Assembly: GCA_036426205.1 (NCBI GenBank)
Contig: CM071568.1
Coordinates: forward strand, 228,576,897 to 228,640,896
Source of the DNA: Ascaphus truei
Lineage: Eukaryota > Chordata > Amphibia > Anura > Ascaphidae
DNA: 64,000 nt
Direction: 5' to 3'
The notes under the pieces are model-generated. The model worked only from the letters and a program-made list of their open reading frames with translations. It did no database searches and was not told the origin of the DNA. Below, one piece after another: positions 31,233-41,952 of the stretch (within the stretch, counting starts at the first letter, position 1; each line of letters starts with the position of its first letter). A program made the position numbers and the translations under genes.

Positions 31233-31267
31233 TCTGACGCGTTTCGGGCTAAGCCCTTTGTCAAAGA
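31233..31267 (-). ncRNA. hammerhead-like motif inside the Penelope-like copy
   Basis: Minus strand: TTGACAA, A, stem II GGGC/GCCC with loop TTA, then GAAACGCGTC and AG. Stem II, GAAA and the GUC cleavage context are intact, but CUGANGA has decayed. Confidence 0.45.
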
Positions 31268-32200
31268 GTATGCCCCAATCTTAACAAACACATATTGATA
31301 CATCTTTTAATTACCTTAATTGATCGCGTGTACCGGTGTCGATGACGTCAGCAGACCTAGTGAAACTCTCGCGAGACCCTAAACATAAGCAGAGCTCTAG
31401 GAGATTGACTACCAGAATGCATTGCGATATCTAGCCAGGAAGACGCTACAATATGGGCAAAAAACAAACACAGACGTCGTCCTGCATCTGAACCGGAAGT
31501 GACGTCGCGGGACCTAATCTCCAGTCTCGCGAGACATCCAGACTTACTAGTGTCTCAGAGAGACAGGAACAAGTCCCACAGCACCCTCCCCCATGGTGGA
31601 GATATGGGGACATCTACAAGCCACATATATAAATAAAAGCAAGCAGCATTGCTTCGTGGCAGTGTGTTTCAATATAATAAATTCGTCAAAAAGTATAAGG
31701 CAGTAGTGAAAAACATAAAGCCTTGTAGATGTAAAATAACAGTGAATGCTGACTAAATATACATGTAAGCTATCTCAAACACTAGTTGCTTGAATTGAAT
31801 AAAAAGGGATAAAAATGAAAACATGGGGGAAATAGAATTAGTAATTGACAGAGAGATATAATCACATTAAAACTTATTAAACATCTATATAATATTTATT
31901 AAACATCTATTTTATATTTATTAATCATGTGTGACGTATATTCTCACTGTGTGTCTATATAGAGAAAGATTATTAACCATTTAACCAACGACTATATAAT
32001 ACACTGTGAATGGTTGTATAATAATCATTACATTGATATGACAGTGTTAAAATCTAGAAGCCCTAATAGTATAAGAACCTTGTATAATACATCATTTAAT
32101 ACTAGCCAATATAATAGCAGATATCTATAGACCGCACTCATTCATGAGAAAGAATGAGCATATAAGTACAGCTATATCCAGCGAGGGATGAACATCATAA

Positions 32201-32761
32201 CTATTGGGACAAGAAATGTTTCAATTCCCAGTCTGTATTCATCCCTCGCGGAGCCATAGATCCCAAAGAATGTATCCAGAACATTTCTCTGCGGTTAAGG
32301 ATATTTTCCTTATTTCCACCTCTAATTGGTGTTTTAATGATTTCAAGTGCAGAAAACGTAAAGGTATTAATCTTACCAGAGGGGCATGCAGAGAAATGTC
32401 TGGAAACGGGATATTTATCATCTTTTTGTTTAATGGATCGCAAATGTTCAGATATCCTCTGTTTCAGAGGACGTATCGTCCTCCCTATATATTTGCTGCC
32501 GCAGCCGCATTGCAACATGTAGATGACAAAATTAGAATTGCATGTAATCAATGATTGAATTTTTAACTTTTTCTTAGTGTATACATTTTTTATACTTTTA
32601 AGGGGAACAGCGTACCTGCACATGTTGCAGTTTCCACATTTCTTGAACACTGTAATCTTAGACGCAACATTGATCTTTGCACTGGTTTGCAATAAGCTTG
32701 GTAATAAATGATGTCCTAGAGTCTTAGCTCTTCTATAGACAAATTTAGGTGGTGTATCCAC
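32201..32761 (-). pseudogene. Penelope-like protein, C-terminal GIY-YIG endonuclease
   Basis: The 186-codon frame starts near PPKFVYRRAKTLGHHLLPSL, followed by a Cys cluster KKCGNCNMCRY, then FVIYMLQCGCGSKYIGRTIR (the GIY-YIG active region: Y...KYIGRT plus R), LKQRISEHL and a conserved HF. This is the usual end of Penelope-class proteins: linker, CCHH-type zinc site and nuclease that nicks DNA for target priming. Only the C terminus is present, so the copy is 5'-truncated. The frame itself is intact, which suggests a fairly recent insertion. Confidence 0.85.
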
Positions 32762-32909
32762 GTGGATATTTAATTGTTCATCAAGCTTTAGTACATCCCA
32801 GTGTTTCAGGACAATGTTACGAATTTGTCTAGATTGCCTACTATAAGTAGATATGAATAGAGGTGTAGAGACAATGTGAGAAAATAATATAAAAGACTTG
32901 TTTTAAAAT

Positions 32910-32939
32910 CCCCGTAGAGGAGTAGCATCCTCTACGGGG
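32910..32939. repeat. hairpin, 12-bp arms
   Basis: CCCCGTAGAGGA and TCCTCTACGGGG separated by six bases. It lies at the junction between the body of the Penelope-like copy and its inverted flank. Confidence 0.75.
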
Positions 32940-33450
32940 TTTAAAAAAAAAGTGTTTTATATTATTTTCTCACATTGTCACATATATGAATTTTGATGTA
33001 ATAACATTTTATTATTTTTGATTTTATTAAGACCCTACTTATCCGGTAAGAGCCATATTTACTCCTAATACTTACCTTTATCAACCACACACTATCATAG
33101 AGTGCATGCAATTGGAGGGTCTTTTTCTTGATCCCTTTGGGACCAATTTGTTAAACTATGCATATGTAATTTTCCTCTATTGCACCTTGATTTATATCCT
33201 ACCTATGTAATGGGAGAGCAGAATAGAATATCGGTTTTGTTTGAAAATTTATAAAAGTCATAATTCTTCGATAAAATATTGATAAATTTGACCAACTGTG
33301 GCCATCTTATCATCTGCTGAACTAATTGCTGACCATATTAAATAAGCGTACGTTATGTCGGGTTTTTTGAACACGGTCTGCATTGGTGTACCCATCTCTT
33401 GACCTCTCTGGACAATAGAATAGAACACCAGAGACTTTGCATTAAATTTT

Positions 33451-33790
33451 TAACTTGAAACGCCTAAATAGATACAGTGTTGTAACTTCTTCAGTACCAA
33501 GTTCAATTCACAAAGGACCACTGTGGTATTTTTTAAACACCTTCAAGTCGACACATTACTGAAGCACATTTAGTGTACACATTAGAATTCATTACAATTC
33601 ATGAATGTCTGCCACCTGGCAGATACGCGAATAATTGCAACCAATTAAATCCGAACCATTCTCATTAAACAGATCAAGCGCGGGTGACGCCGGCATGAAC
33701 GCGACATGAATACGGCCTGAATGGCGCATGAACGCCACATGAACGTGGCGAAGCACGTGGCATTCGGAAAAAGTCACCGGAAAATATCCG
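33451..33790. repeat. interspersed repeat H, copy 1
   Basis: It shares TGAAACGCCTAAAT, CAAAGGACCACTGTGGT and CTGGCAGATACGCGAATAA with the stretch 56083-56370, in the same order and orientation. Class unknown. The 33035-33450 stretch shows nothing else. Confidence 0.5.
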
Positions 33791-33875
33791 AGAAGTGTTA
33801 TAATAAAAGCGGCCGCGGCTCTAAGTGTTGCTTAGTGTATTACTAAACTAAACAGTAAATAAATATCTAATTCAC

Positions 33876-34027
33876 ATTATTTTATTTGACTTCTGATTTT
33901 TGCCGTTGTTATTCATTCCCAAACATATATTTTGCAATTATACATATAAAGTTTATTTTACACACTTGAGGATGTTCCTTAGTGCCACAGAAGTAGATTC
34001 TTTCTCTCTTAGTATATACATTGCCTC
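33876..34027. repeat. interspersed repeat G, copy 1
   Basis: It closely matches 40134-40290, with shared TTATTCATTCCCAAACA, AAAGTTTATTTTACACAC and TTCTTTCTCTCTTAGTA. It is followed by element D in the second copy and by coding-like DNA here, so it may be an end of the same retroelement as the frame at 34366. Confidence 0.6.
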
Positions 34028-34139
34028 TGTTCCCCAAAAGCACCACCCCTCTGTTGTTTGGGACTTCACTAATCATTTACCACTACGCCCACTGGAACGT
34101 TTTGAGCAGAGTTACTCCACTCCCTAAAAAGCGTACTTT

Positions 34140-35490
34140 TGTTCTCATTAAGTATTTATTGGAGGCTTCAAGCCTCTTTGTGAACCCTAGCAAACATCCA
34201 CTCATTATCATGTCAGGTTTCATATCACATGAAAATAACTTTAGCTCATGGCTCAATGAGTCACAGAATGTTTTCAATCTAGCATCTGAACAACCAGACC
34301 TAATTGAAACACCAGAGATCAAGGATTACTTTTGATTGTTAGACAAAACATACAAACAGCAATCCAGGCTCTGGTGGGATGTAATAAGCCTGCAGAACTA
34401 CCCTATTTCCTCAATTCTAAGACGCACCTTTTTTTCGATTTTCACATGTCCAAAATCGGGGTGCGTCTTAGAATCAATGTATTCATTTTTTTAAACATGT
34501 TTCAGGAGAGGTTCCATGACAGTGGAGGACAAAGTGTGCGGCAGCGGCAGGAGAGGTCCCACGTCTGCAAATCGTTGAAGAAGGACAGCGGGCGGAGTGC
34601 GGTGGTAGCAGCAGGACAGGTCCCAAGTCTGCAGGTGAATGAAGATAAGACAGCGGGCGTGCGGTGGCAAAGGCAGCTAGTTGATCATAATAGCAGGAGC
34701 AGAGTGGCGTAGGGGAACAGCTTGGGAGGTGCACACTGTAACACCGGAAGATGACCGGTGTCTGACTTCCGGTTACAGTGTGCACCTCCCAAGCCGTTCC
34801 CCTATGCTGCTCTGCTCCTGCTCAGCTCTCCTGCTATTATGATCTCCTGCCGCCGCACCCCACCTCACGCCCGCTGTCTTCTTATCTTCATTCACCTGCA
34901 GACTTTGGACCTGTCCTGCTGCCGCACACCCACCCGCTGTCGATCTTCAACCATCTGCAGACGTGGGACCTTTCCTGCCGCCGCCGCCCGCTTCATCCTC
35001 CGCTGACATGGGACCTCTCCTGAAACATGGTAAGTGAAAAAGTAATTTTCCTCGATTGTAAGGGCCAAATTGATGGTGCGTCTTACAATCAAAGGCGTCT
35101 TACAATCGAGGAAATACGGTATATTAAATCGAATTTGATCCCCAGGGGATTGCGTCTCAATCTGGCTCCCTCATATTCGTTTCTAGAAGATGAATTTCTA
35201 AAACAATGGGAAAACATTCTCTCTTTATGCTCTAGGGACCTTATACAGCTTTCGTTAAACATAAAATGGAGAACTTGAAATAGTTAATAATGACCTTAAA
35301 AAACTAACTTCAGAGATAGAGACCTGGAACAAAAATGAGAAATTTCTAGAGTATGAATTACAATTAAAGAACAATATTGAACGTTATACACATGAAATCA
35401 AAAGTAGAAAACATAAACAGTTCTCACGTGATACTCAAGATTTTAAAGAGGGCAAAATAAAAAGATTCAACCTCAAAAAAACAATACAGA
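34140..35490 (+). pseudogene. retroelement upstream ORF fragment, interrupted by a foldback element
   Basis: Before the inserted element the frame reads SRLWWDVISLQNY (to 34400). After it the frame resumes as IKSNLIPRGLRLNLAPSYSF and EDEFLKQWENILSLCSRDLI. Taking out 34401-35121 restores one frame. Further on, broken frames read LKKLTSEIETWNKNEKFLEY and HEIKSRKHKQFSRDTQDF. I recognise the LWW...IPRGLR...F...W...L..CS..L pattern as one found in uncharacterised amphibian retroelement proteins that go with GIY-YIG (Penelope-like) elements, though this is from memory and not a formal assignment. Confidence 0.45.
34401..35119. mobile_element. Tc1/mariner-type foldback element (copy 1)
   Basis: Left end CCCTATTTCCTCAATTCTAA; right end on the minus strand CCGTATTTCCTCGATTGTAA. 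The flanks share TA (34399-34400 and 35120-35121), the Tc1/mariner target duplication. Almost the whole 719 bp folds back on itself, for example GGGAGGTGCACACTGTAAC at 34716 against its complement at 34771. No transposase is encoded. Confidence 0.75.
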
Positions 35491-35507
35491 CAGAAAAGAA
35501 AAAGGTC

Positions 35508-35541
35508 CCCGATGAAGCCAACATGGTGATACGTACGTCGG
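35508..35541 (+). ncRNA. hammerhead-like motif, decayed
   Basis: CCGATGA, A, GCCAACATGGTG, ATACGTACGTC. The layout is the same as at the other sites, but GAAA is changed to GATA. Low support on its own. Confidence 0.2.
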
Positions 35542-37370
35542 GTACTTCTGACGTCACTTCCTATGTGACGTCGGCTCATCGGCGAGGTGTGGGTGTGTGA
35601 AGGTCAGAACATTTCGGAGACTGCAGCCATGGGCAGCAAGAGCGCTCTCACAGTAAATATATATATATATATATGATAGTCCTTCTAATACCTAATTTTA
35701 TATGGTGTTATCAATTTCAACACAAATATTTAAATTTAAATTTTTTTATTTTATTATTATATTTTATCTAGTAATTTTATCTATATGTGGGTATATCTGC
35801 TTAGCTTGTGTGGCTATCACTCATCACGATACTTTCGTGTTTCTTTCTTTCAGTTATTTGTTATATGTTCATGTTGTATTTTTATATACCTGTAATAACA
35901 CCTACATTGGTTTTTGGTTATCCATATTTTTGCATGAATGTATGTTTATTCTTTTTCCCTACCCCCTCTCTTCCCCTTCCCTCCCCCTTCCCTCCCCCCT
36001 TGGTACCTCTCATTCCTTCTCCCTTTCCCTTTCTTTCTCCTTATCATATTCTCCTCCCTCCCCCCCCCCCTCTTTATTCCACTTTCCTTTATTTTAAATA
36101 TTTGGTTATGGTACCATGATTGTCCATCTTCTGTTCTCTCTGAATCTCTCCTTTGTTATAATTTTTAGGTACATTTTATAGTACATATATTATCTGTTTA
36201 TTATGAATTTATCTATTTATTAATATATTTATGTAGCCTGTGTATATTTGTTGTATTATATACATATATTGTGTATTTCCATTATGTCTTGTACATGTAT
36301 CTTTATATTTTGTATTGCCATTCATATCAGCATTATCCTATGTTGATAAATATATATACTTTTTATTATGAATGGACATATATATATGTATATGAGATTG
36401 ATGCTGTATATTAGACTTCTATGTTTTTTCTCAAAATATTTTATGTATATTCCAGCTTTTGTATTCCAGTTAGTATAGGGGTTAATCTAACTCCCATTTA
36501 GATATCTGGTATCCACTTTGCAATTAGTTCCTCTGTGTTTTGATTGGTCTAATCTACTATAAAATTATGCTTCACATCTATGTTGTTACCCCTGACGAAG
36601 TCTTTCGAGATGAAACGCGTAGGGAGTGCTTTGCGGACGTGATACTGTCCAGTCTTAGTACAGACTCACTACTCCATTTACGGGACTGTTTATATTGTGT
36701 TATATACACTTATCTCAGCCAGCCACTTGTTATTCTTGCGGGGACTGTTACCATCTGTCTGGTGAATCCTATGAGGTCATTGAGTTCTCGCGGGATTTGG
36801 ATCGGAGACTCACTGCAGTGACGATGGATCTGGATTAGGGCGGTGTTCCTTACCTTCTCCGGTACACGGAGTACATTGTGGAAGTTGCTGCAATCCCTTT
36901 ATACCGGACGATTTCACTGGAGCAACCTGGTTCCTGCATCTGGCTGGCGATTGAGTATTACTCGTAACTGCTTTTATTTCCGATTTGTTTGTGAGTGTGT
37001 TTTTTAACCATCTACTCCATAAATATTTTGTTATACTTTTTAACGCTATGAGTGCGCCTGTTTTTTGTCTGTCTTTCTAGATATCTGCAAGGAAGTGGTG
37101 TTCCCTATATTCGGGCTGCAGAGACTCTATTGGATAGCATGTGGAGTTATATTTGTATTTGTATTTGATCTGGACTTTATTTTTTCTATTTTGTTTATTA
37201 TTTTATTGCACATTTTTATTTTTTACATTTTTTATTTTATCATTCATTATTTATTTTTGTGTAATAGTCCTATACAATATAGTTTTCATTTTTGTTTGCT
37301 TTTTATACATATAGTGGGTTTGGGTTGGCGCCATATCTTTTTCTTTTGTGTTTGTATATATATATATGCA
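35542..37370. other. A/T- and pyrimidine-rich stretch, probably Penelope-derived
   Basis: No gene seen. A (TA)n run lies at 35651-35673 and a C/T-rich tract at 35940-36075. One clear hammerhead-like motif is at 36591-36622. The rest resembles long untranslated DNA of Penelope-like copies. Confidence 0.4.
36591..36622 (+). ncRNA. hammerhead-like motif, well conserved
   Basis: CTGACGA, an extra A, stem II GTCT/AGAT closed by the stable tetraloop TTCG, then GAAACGCGTAG. All core boxes are present, with the same extra A as elsewhere. Confidence 0.5.
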
Positions 37371-37659
37371 AATGTAAAGGGGGAAATGGGGAAAGGGGCA
37401 CTGCTGCACTAACTGGAACTGCACAGTGAGAGGAATGGCAATTGAACAGCGATGTGGTAAAACATAGAGGGGTACACCATGTACTAATTGTAAACAGATA
37501 TGAACTGATACATGTTAAAACATATGATAACATATAACACAAACATATGGAAGGGGGGGGGACGGAAAGGATGGGGTGGGACAGCGGGGAAAGGGAAAAA
37601 AGCCCCTAGAGACAGGTGAAAAAGTAAAAATTAAAATATAATAAAAAAGTGTCTTGATA

Positions 37660-37832
37660 CTGCTACTGGGTTCCGCTGCCGGTCTTCAGGACAAACCACC
37701 TTCCTCTCAATCTGTGAAACAAAAAGAAAACAGCGCGGCTCCCATAGCGTAAAATTGTAATTTAATATTAAAAATGTCGTGTAGGTGAATCACGGACACT
37801 TACAATGTGCAGGTAAAATAAAGACATGAATA
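37660..37832 (-). repeat. interspersed repeat F, minus copy
   Basis: Inverted relative of 4838-4990 (shared anchors listed there). From 37371 to 37659 I see only low-complexity sequence with a G run near 37552. Confidence 0.6.
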
Positions 37833-38417
37833 TAGGATCGTTTGTAGTCACCACGATGGAGCCTCTGTGGAGAGATGGTGCTGGGATGTCCTACACACTC
37901 TTGCTACGAACGCCAGGTGGGTGCGCGCGCACCTAGTCTCCTCCTGGAAATAGATCTCGCGAGAGTGTGGGTCCCCTCCACGTAACAGGCCTTTAAAAGC
38001 CTATGGCGTCTCATTTTGAAGAAAGACGCCGAGGAGGAAGGACCTCCTCCTGAAGATTGAAGACCTGGGCGTGGCACCGGACGCCAAGAAGACCCCGGAA
38101 CAAGGTATTTTAATACAGATTCACATGGATTAAAACTAGAACAACCCTTGATTGTCATGTTGTATTATTTTAATGTTTAATTTGTAATGTTTTTTTATTT
38201 CATGGTTTCCTGTTCCTGGATTCTTTCGTGGATGGTGTCGTGGATGGTGTCGTGGATTGGTATATATATATATATATTTCTTTAATTATTTATTTATGTA
38301 GTTATTGTGGGGCTGGGGTGTGTATTTTTTTTAATATTGTGGCTAGTGGGGGTGGGTGAAAGGGGTATTAGCCCTAACGGTGGTAGTTTAGGGCTTGCGG
38401 GTGGGTAGCGGGAGGCC

Positions 38418-38471
38418 TTAACCCCTTCAGGACCGTAGCGGTATTAACTGCTACGGTCGTGAAGGGGTTAA
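38418..38471. repeat. family C hairpin
   Basis: TTAACCCCTTCA...TGAAGGGGTTAA outer arms and CCGTAGCGGT/ACTGCTACGG inner arms. Nearly a perfect palindrome. Confidence 0.8.
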
Positions 38472-38568
38472 GTGCCCCGCAACTCCCCCGCAAGTCCTAA
38501 ACTCACACCCAGGGCCAAATACCCCCCTCACCCATCCCCGCTACCCACAATAACGCTGGCACGGTGGG

Positions 38569-38613
38569 TTAACCCCTTCATTGCCTTAGCGGTTAGCCGC
38601 TAAGGTAATGAAG
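38569..38613. repeat. family C hairpin
   Basis: TTCATTGCCTTAGCGG pairs with CCGCTAAGGTAATGAA around GTTAG. Confidence 0.8.
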
Positions 38614-39115
38614 TGGCTTTTAAATGCCTTTTTCCTGCCTCGGATGCATGCCGGGGGGCTCCGGTGCGGGTATCAGCTCTGGAAACCCCCGGCATCAATC
38701 ACAGGCAGGAAAAAGGGCTGATTTTTCCTAAGTGTCGCCCTTGCCGATGCTTCTCCTTCAGCAAGTTGCCAACTTTAGTTGGCGGGCTGGATTGGCCATA
38801 AAATCTCCAATCTGGCCTGCCGATCAGCACCGAAAAGCTGATCGGGGCTTACTGAATTCAGGCGGGTTAAAAAAGTCCCGATAAGTGGCTTATCGGCAGC
38901 CGGGTGGCGAAATTTTTTTTCCCGGAAGAAAAGTTGCCGATAATTCCCACTTATCGGGGCTTACTGAATCTGGAAGGGAAAAAATGCCCATAAACGCCTT
39001 ATCGGGGCTTACTGCATGAGGCCCATAGTATATTATATTACTTTGTTACCAACTAGTAACAATATTTGTAGTGATTGATCTCTGATCTATCCACTATTAC
39101 TTCAAAAGATATTAT

Positions 39116-40017
39116 TGTAATGATGCGCGGAACATGCCCCCTGCGGCGTGTTCCTTCCTTACCTGTTTACTTCTGATTGCCGCCCTCTAGCTGCGAGTCA
39201 AGATCCTGTGTCTTTAAGGATTCTGAAGCAAGCAACGCCATCTTGCTTTCTGGCAAATCCTGCCATCTTCCTCCTGACAGGAAGTAAGCTTCTCTTTGAC
39301 TTTCTCTTTGCATTTAGTCTTTTGCTGCCTGCCCTGGTGCCTGCTAATTCCCATCGCATGCTGTTAGTGCCTGGACCTCCTTGGGTCTTTACTTATCTCC
39401 TTTGGATTCCGGAAGACTGGGACAGTCATTCTTATACTACTGAGGTTAGTTTACCATCGGGTAGTGTAGGTACCTGGTTAGTAGGGTTCACCTTGACGTG
39501 GTAGCAGGCTTATAAATCATTGGCCAATGGATTAGACTAAGAACCCTTATGTTATGTTTAGTTTCGCTGCACCTTGCTGTTTCTGGCACTATGCCTTTAA
39601 GGAGGCTGGACGTCCTCCAAGAAGCAATTCCCTTGTGGATGTTACCTTGTGCTCTGGACTCTACCTCCCATGTTCCTTCCATGTTCCTTTTCATGTTCCT
39701 AGTTCCATGTCCATGTTCCTAGTTCCTGGTTCCCGTTCCAGACTCCCGTGCTGAAGCGTTGGCTTCCCTCTACCCCCGCGTTGGTGCTTTGCCGTCAGAG
39801 CGTGCGTGCGCGTGCAGCTGGATCACTCGTGTCTGAGTAGGCACCGCACATCCGGACGCATCGTGCATTCTCATGGGCGCGGCGCGGTCACGTGACTACG
39901 TGCGCCGATCCCAAGCTGTGCGGCAACTTACTCCCTTCGTATCCCCTGCGGCCTCCCCACCTCGCTAACGGGTCCTTCCCTTTCTCTCTCGCTTGTGTGG
40001 AGAGCACAAGCGTGACA
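39116..40017. mobile_element. solo LTR, 902 bp
   Basis: Starts TGTAATGATGCG, ends AAGCGTGACA, and is flanked by ATTAT on both sides (39111-39115 and 40018-40022). TG...CA ends plus a 5-bp duplication define a solo LTR left by recombination. It holds a CCAAT box near 39523 and GCTTATAAAT near 39508, and the second half is CpG-rich. No related full element is in the window, and the orientation is uncertain. Confidence 0.75.
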
Positions 40018-40133
40018 ATTATGTGTTGAGCATTAGCTGCAGGTGTTACTAGACTATGAATTAAGAATGACTGACACCACTACCCAGCGTAAGCAATAGC
40101 ACATACACACCCATACGCCGTTCCCCAATTGAA

Positions 40134-40290
40134 TTCATGTTAATTTATTTGTCTTCTGTTTTTTGTCATTGTTATTCATTCCCAAACACATATATTTTTT
40201 AATTATACTAATAAAGTTTATTTTACACACTTGAGGGTGTCCCTTAGTGCCGCACAAGGGAATTCTTTCTCTCTTAGTAAATACATTACC
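40134..40290. repeat. interspersed repeat G, copy 2
   Basis: Partner of 33876-34027. Element D inserted at its right edge. Confidence 0.6.
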
Positions 40291-40402
40291 TATAGACAGT
40301 GGTCTACAAATCACCAAAAAATCTACTCACTACCTAGCCCCGCCCCCAGCCTGTCCTTAGTCCCACCCCCACTTTAAAAAAAAGGAATTTTCTAAGAATT
40401 GA

Positions 40403-40680
40403 GTGTGTGTGTGTGTGTGTGTGTGTGACTAATCTGGGTGGGTGTGTGAGTGTGTGACTAGTCTGGGTGGGTGGGTGAGTGTGTGAGTAGGGTGGGTGTT
40501 TGTGTGACTAGGGTGGGTGGGTGAGTGAGTGTGTGTGACTAGTCTGGGTGGGTGAGTGGGTGTGTGTGACTAGTCTGTGTTGGTGGGTGAGTGAGTGACT
40601 AGTCTGGATGGGTGAGTTACTAGTCTGGGTGACTGACTGACCGGGTGGCTAAACAACTGGGTGGGTGACTTGACAATACA
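40403..40680. repeat. (GTGTGT / GGGTGGGTGAGTGTGTGACTAGTCT) minisatellite
   Basis: A TG run passes into degenerate units of about 30 bases that contain GACTAGTCTGGGTGGGTG. Confidence 0.8.
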
Positions 40681-40689
40681 CCCAACACT

Positions 40690-40826
40690 CCAATACATAT
40701 TAAACAACCCCCCACAATACATATTAAACAACCCCCTCCCCAATACATATTAAACAACCCCCCCAATACATATTAAACAACCCCCCCATACATATTAAAC
40801 AACCCCCCCCCAATACATATTTAAAA
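40690..40826. repeat. 22-25 bp tandem repeat
   Basis: Six units of AATACATATTAAACAACCCC with C runs of varying length. Confidence 0.85.
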
Positions 40827-41383
40827 AAAGCAGACTTGCCGAAGACACGTGGGGGGGCTTGCAGCACCACTACCGGCTGAGTTAAACATGCTTCCTCATT
40901 TAACTGAAAAAGGCTTTAAAGTTTCCCTTTACAACACAATGATTTATGGAATAAAGGCAGAGTACATCATGCTCTGGAAATGTATTTAGCACCGAGTGAC
41001 CCATACAGCCCAAAGAACAAGAGCACAGACAACAAAAAGCAGACTATTGAAAAGGCTGCGGCGCTCACCGAGACCAAATGCACCTTATAATTACCAACCT
41101 TTATATCACTAAGGAAAACAAGGCTAACATTATAAAAGTATACATAAATGAAACATGGTTAAATAAAATACTTGGCTTCTGGTTATTTTATAGTCTGATC
41201 ATCATTTTGCCACAATTGTCATAAGCAGTAACTGCAGCGTGTTTTCTTGGCGCAGCCCCCCGGGGATCCCCCAGCGAGGCCTCCCAGCCCCCACACAGGG
41301 ACCAGGCCTCACTGCACCCGGAACATGGGAAGAGCACGAGCTGCAGCGATGATGTCCCGCCTCCCCCAGGGCACAGCCGTTAC

Positions 41384-41458
41384 CTGGCCTGGGCCCTCAA
41401 TGTAGTGGGATCTGCGGATGATGGAGGTGGTGAACCTGCGGACATTCTGACCCAACAT
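41384..41458 (-). pseudogene. cox7c: captured exon 1 of cytochrome c oxidase subunit 7C
   Basis: From ATG at 41458 the minus strand reads [19 protein letters not shown] then IEGPGQ, 25 codons, followed at once by GTAACG, a splice donor in phase 0. Vertebrate COX7C begins MLGQ..RRFTTS..RRSHY.EGPG; these residues form the mitochondrial targeting sequence of this inner-membrane subunit of respiratory complex IV. The length and the donor agree with exon 1. The usually acidic residue before EGPG is Ile here and the final Lys is Gln, so constraint seems relaxed. No exon 2 is visible on the left inside element D. I infer a gene fragment carried by a hAT-type element. That this is the true cox7c gene is less likely. 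Confidence 0.65.
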
Positions 41459-41579
41459 GATGGCGGTGAAGTACAATGTGACTGCAACCTGCGTGTCCTC
41501 CGTAATCAAGGATGAGCCTGCTGGCTGCTGCAGACGGGCCTGGGGGGGAGCCTGATTGGGGGTGGGGCTGTGGATGCCC

Positions 41580-41800
41580 CTGCAGGGGCCTGTGGTGTAT
41601 GGCCCACTTGGGGGGGTGGCGGATGGCCCAATGGGGGGGCAACGGATGGCTCAATGGGGGGGGGGGGGCATCAGCAGATGGCCTGATGGAGGACGAGGCG
41701 GCGGCGGATGGCCCGATGGGGGGGGAGGGAGGAGGAGGGCCGGAGGGGGGGGGGGGGCGGCAGATGGCCCTACAGGGACCAGTGGCAGACGGAGGCTGCC
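41580..41800. repeat. G-rich minisatellite
   Basis: Degenerate GGCGGATGGCCCGATGGGGG units, with long G runs. Confidence 0.8.
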
Positions 41801-41952
41801 AGACGGGGGAGCAGTGAAAGCGCTGCTGAGAGGAGGGAAAGTGTTGCTGAAAGGTGGGGAGGAGAGAAGGCGCTGCTCAAAGAGCCGGAGGTGGGGTAAT
41901 CTCCCGCAACAATATGAACGCGCCTCCGGCTTTGTCGAACACTGTCTATAGA

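Larger units (their letters stand above)
31036..33034 (-). mobile_element. Penelope-like element, 5'-truncated, with inverted flanks
   Basis: A stretch of about 72 bases at 31036-31107 is repeated in inverted orientation at 32963-33034. Between them lie the C-terminal GIY-YIG coding region and a hammerhead-like motif. Inverted or tandem partial copies around a truncated body are typical of Penelope-like elements, which prime on target DNA. The reverse transcriptase part is missing. Confidence 0.75.
37975..39030 (+). mobile_element. family C copy, plus orientation
   Basis: It starts with a TATA-like CTTTAAAAGCC and GTCTCATTTTGAA, followed by GACGCCGAGGAGGAAGGACC, which matches the minus strand at 3690-3730. 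Hairpins with TTAACCCCTT arms follow at 38418-38471 and 38569-38613, and from 38850 there are repeated CTTATCGGGGCTTACTG phrases in both orientations. No coding region is convincing. Confidence 0.5.
40297..41944. mobile_element. hAT-type element D, non-autonomous, with captured host exon
   Basis: Left end CAGTGGTCTACAAATC and right end (minus strand) CAGTGTTCGACAAAGC are inverted terminal repeats. The flanks CCTATAGA (40289-40296) and TCTATAGA (41945-41952) agree at seven of eight positions, as expected for hAT. Inside are TG-rich and C-rich tandem repeats, a stretch that looks like exon 1 of cox7c (minus strand), and a G-rich minisatellite. No transposase is present. Confidence 0.7.

Noticed and set aside
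32204..32554. Plus-strand 116-codon frame opposite the GIY-YIG region
   Set aside because: Shadow of the minus-strand Penelope-like coding sequence.
35702..36168. Hydrophobic frames that resemble membrane proteins
   Set aside because: They arise from T- and C-rich low-complexity DNA; overlapping frames all look alike.
41512..41951. Gly-rich frames of 101-131 codons
   Set aside because: Translation of the G-rich minisatellite of element D.
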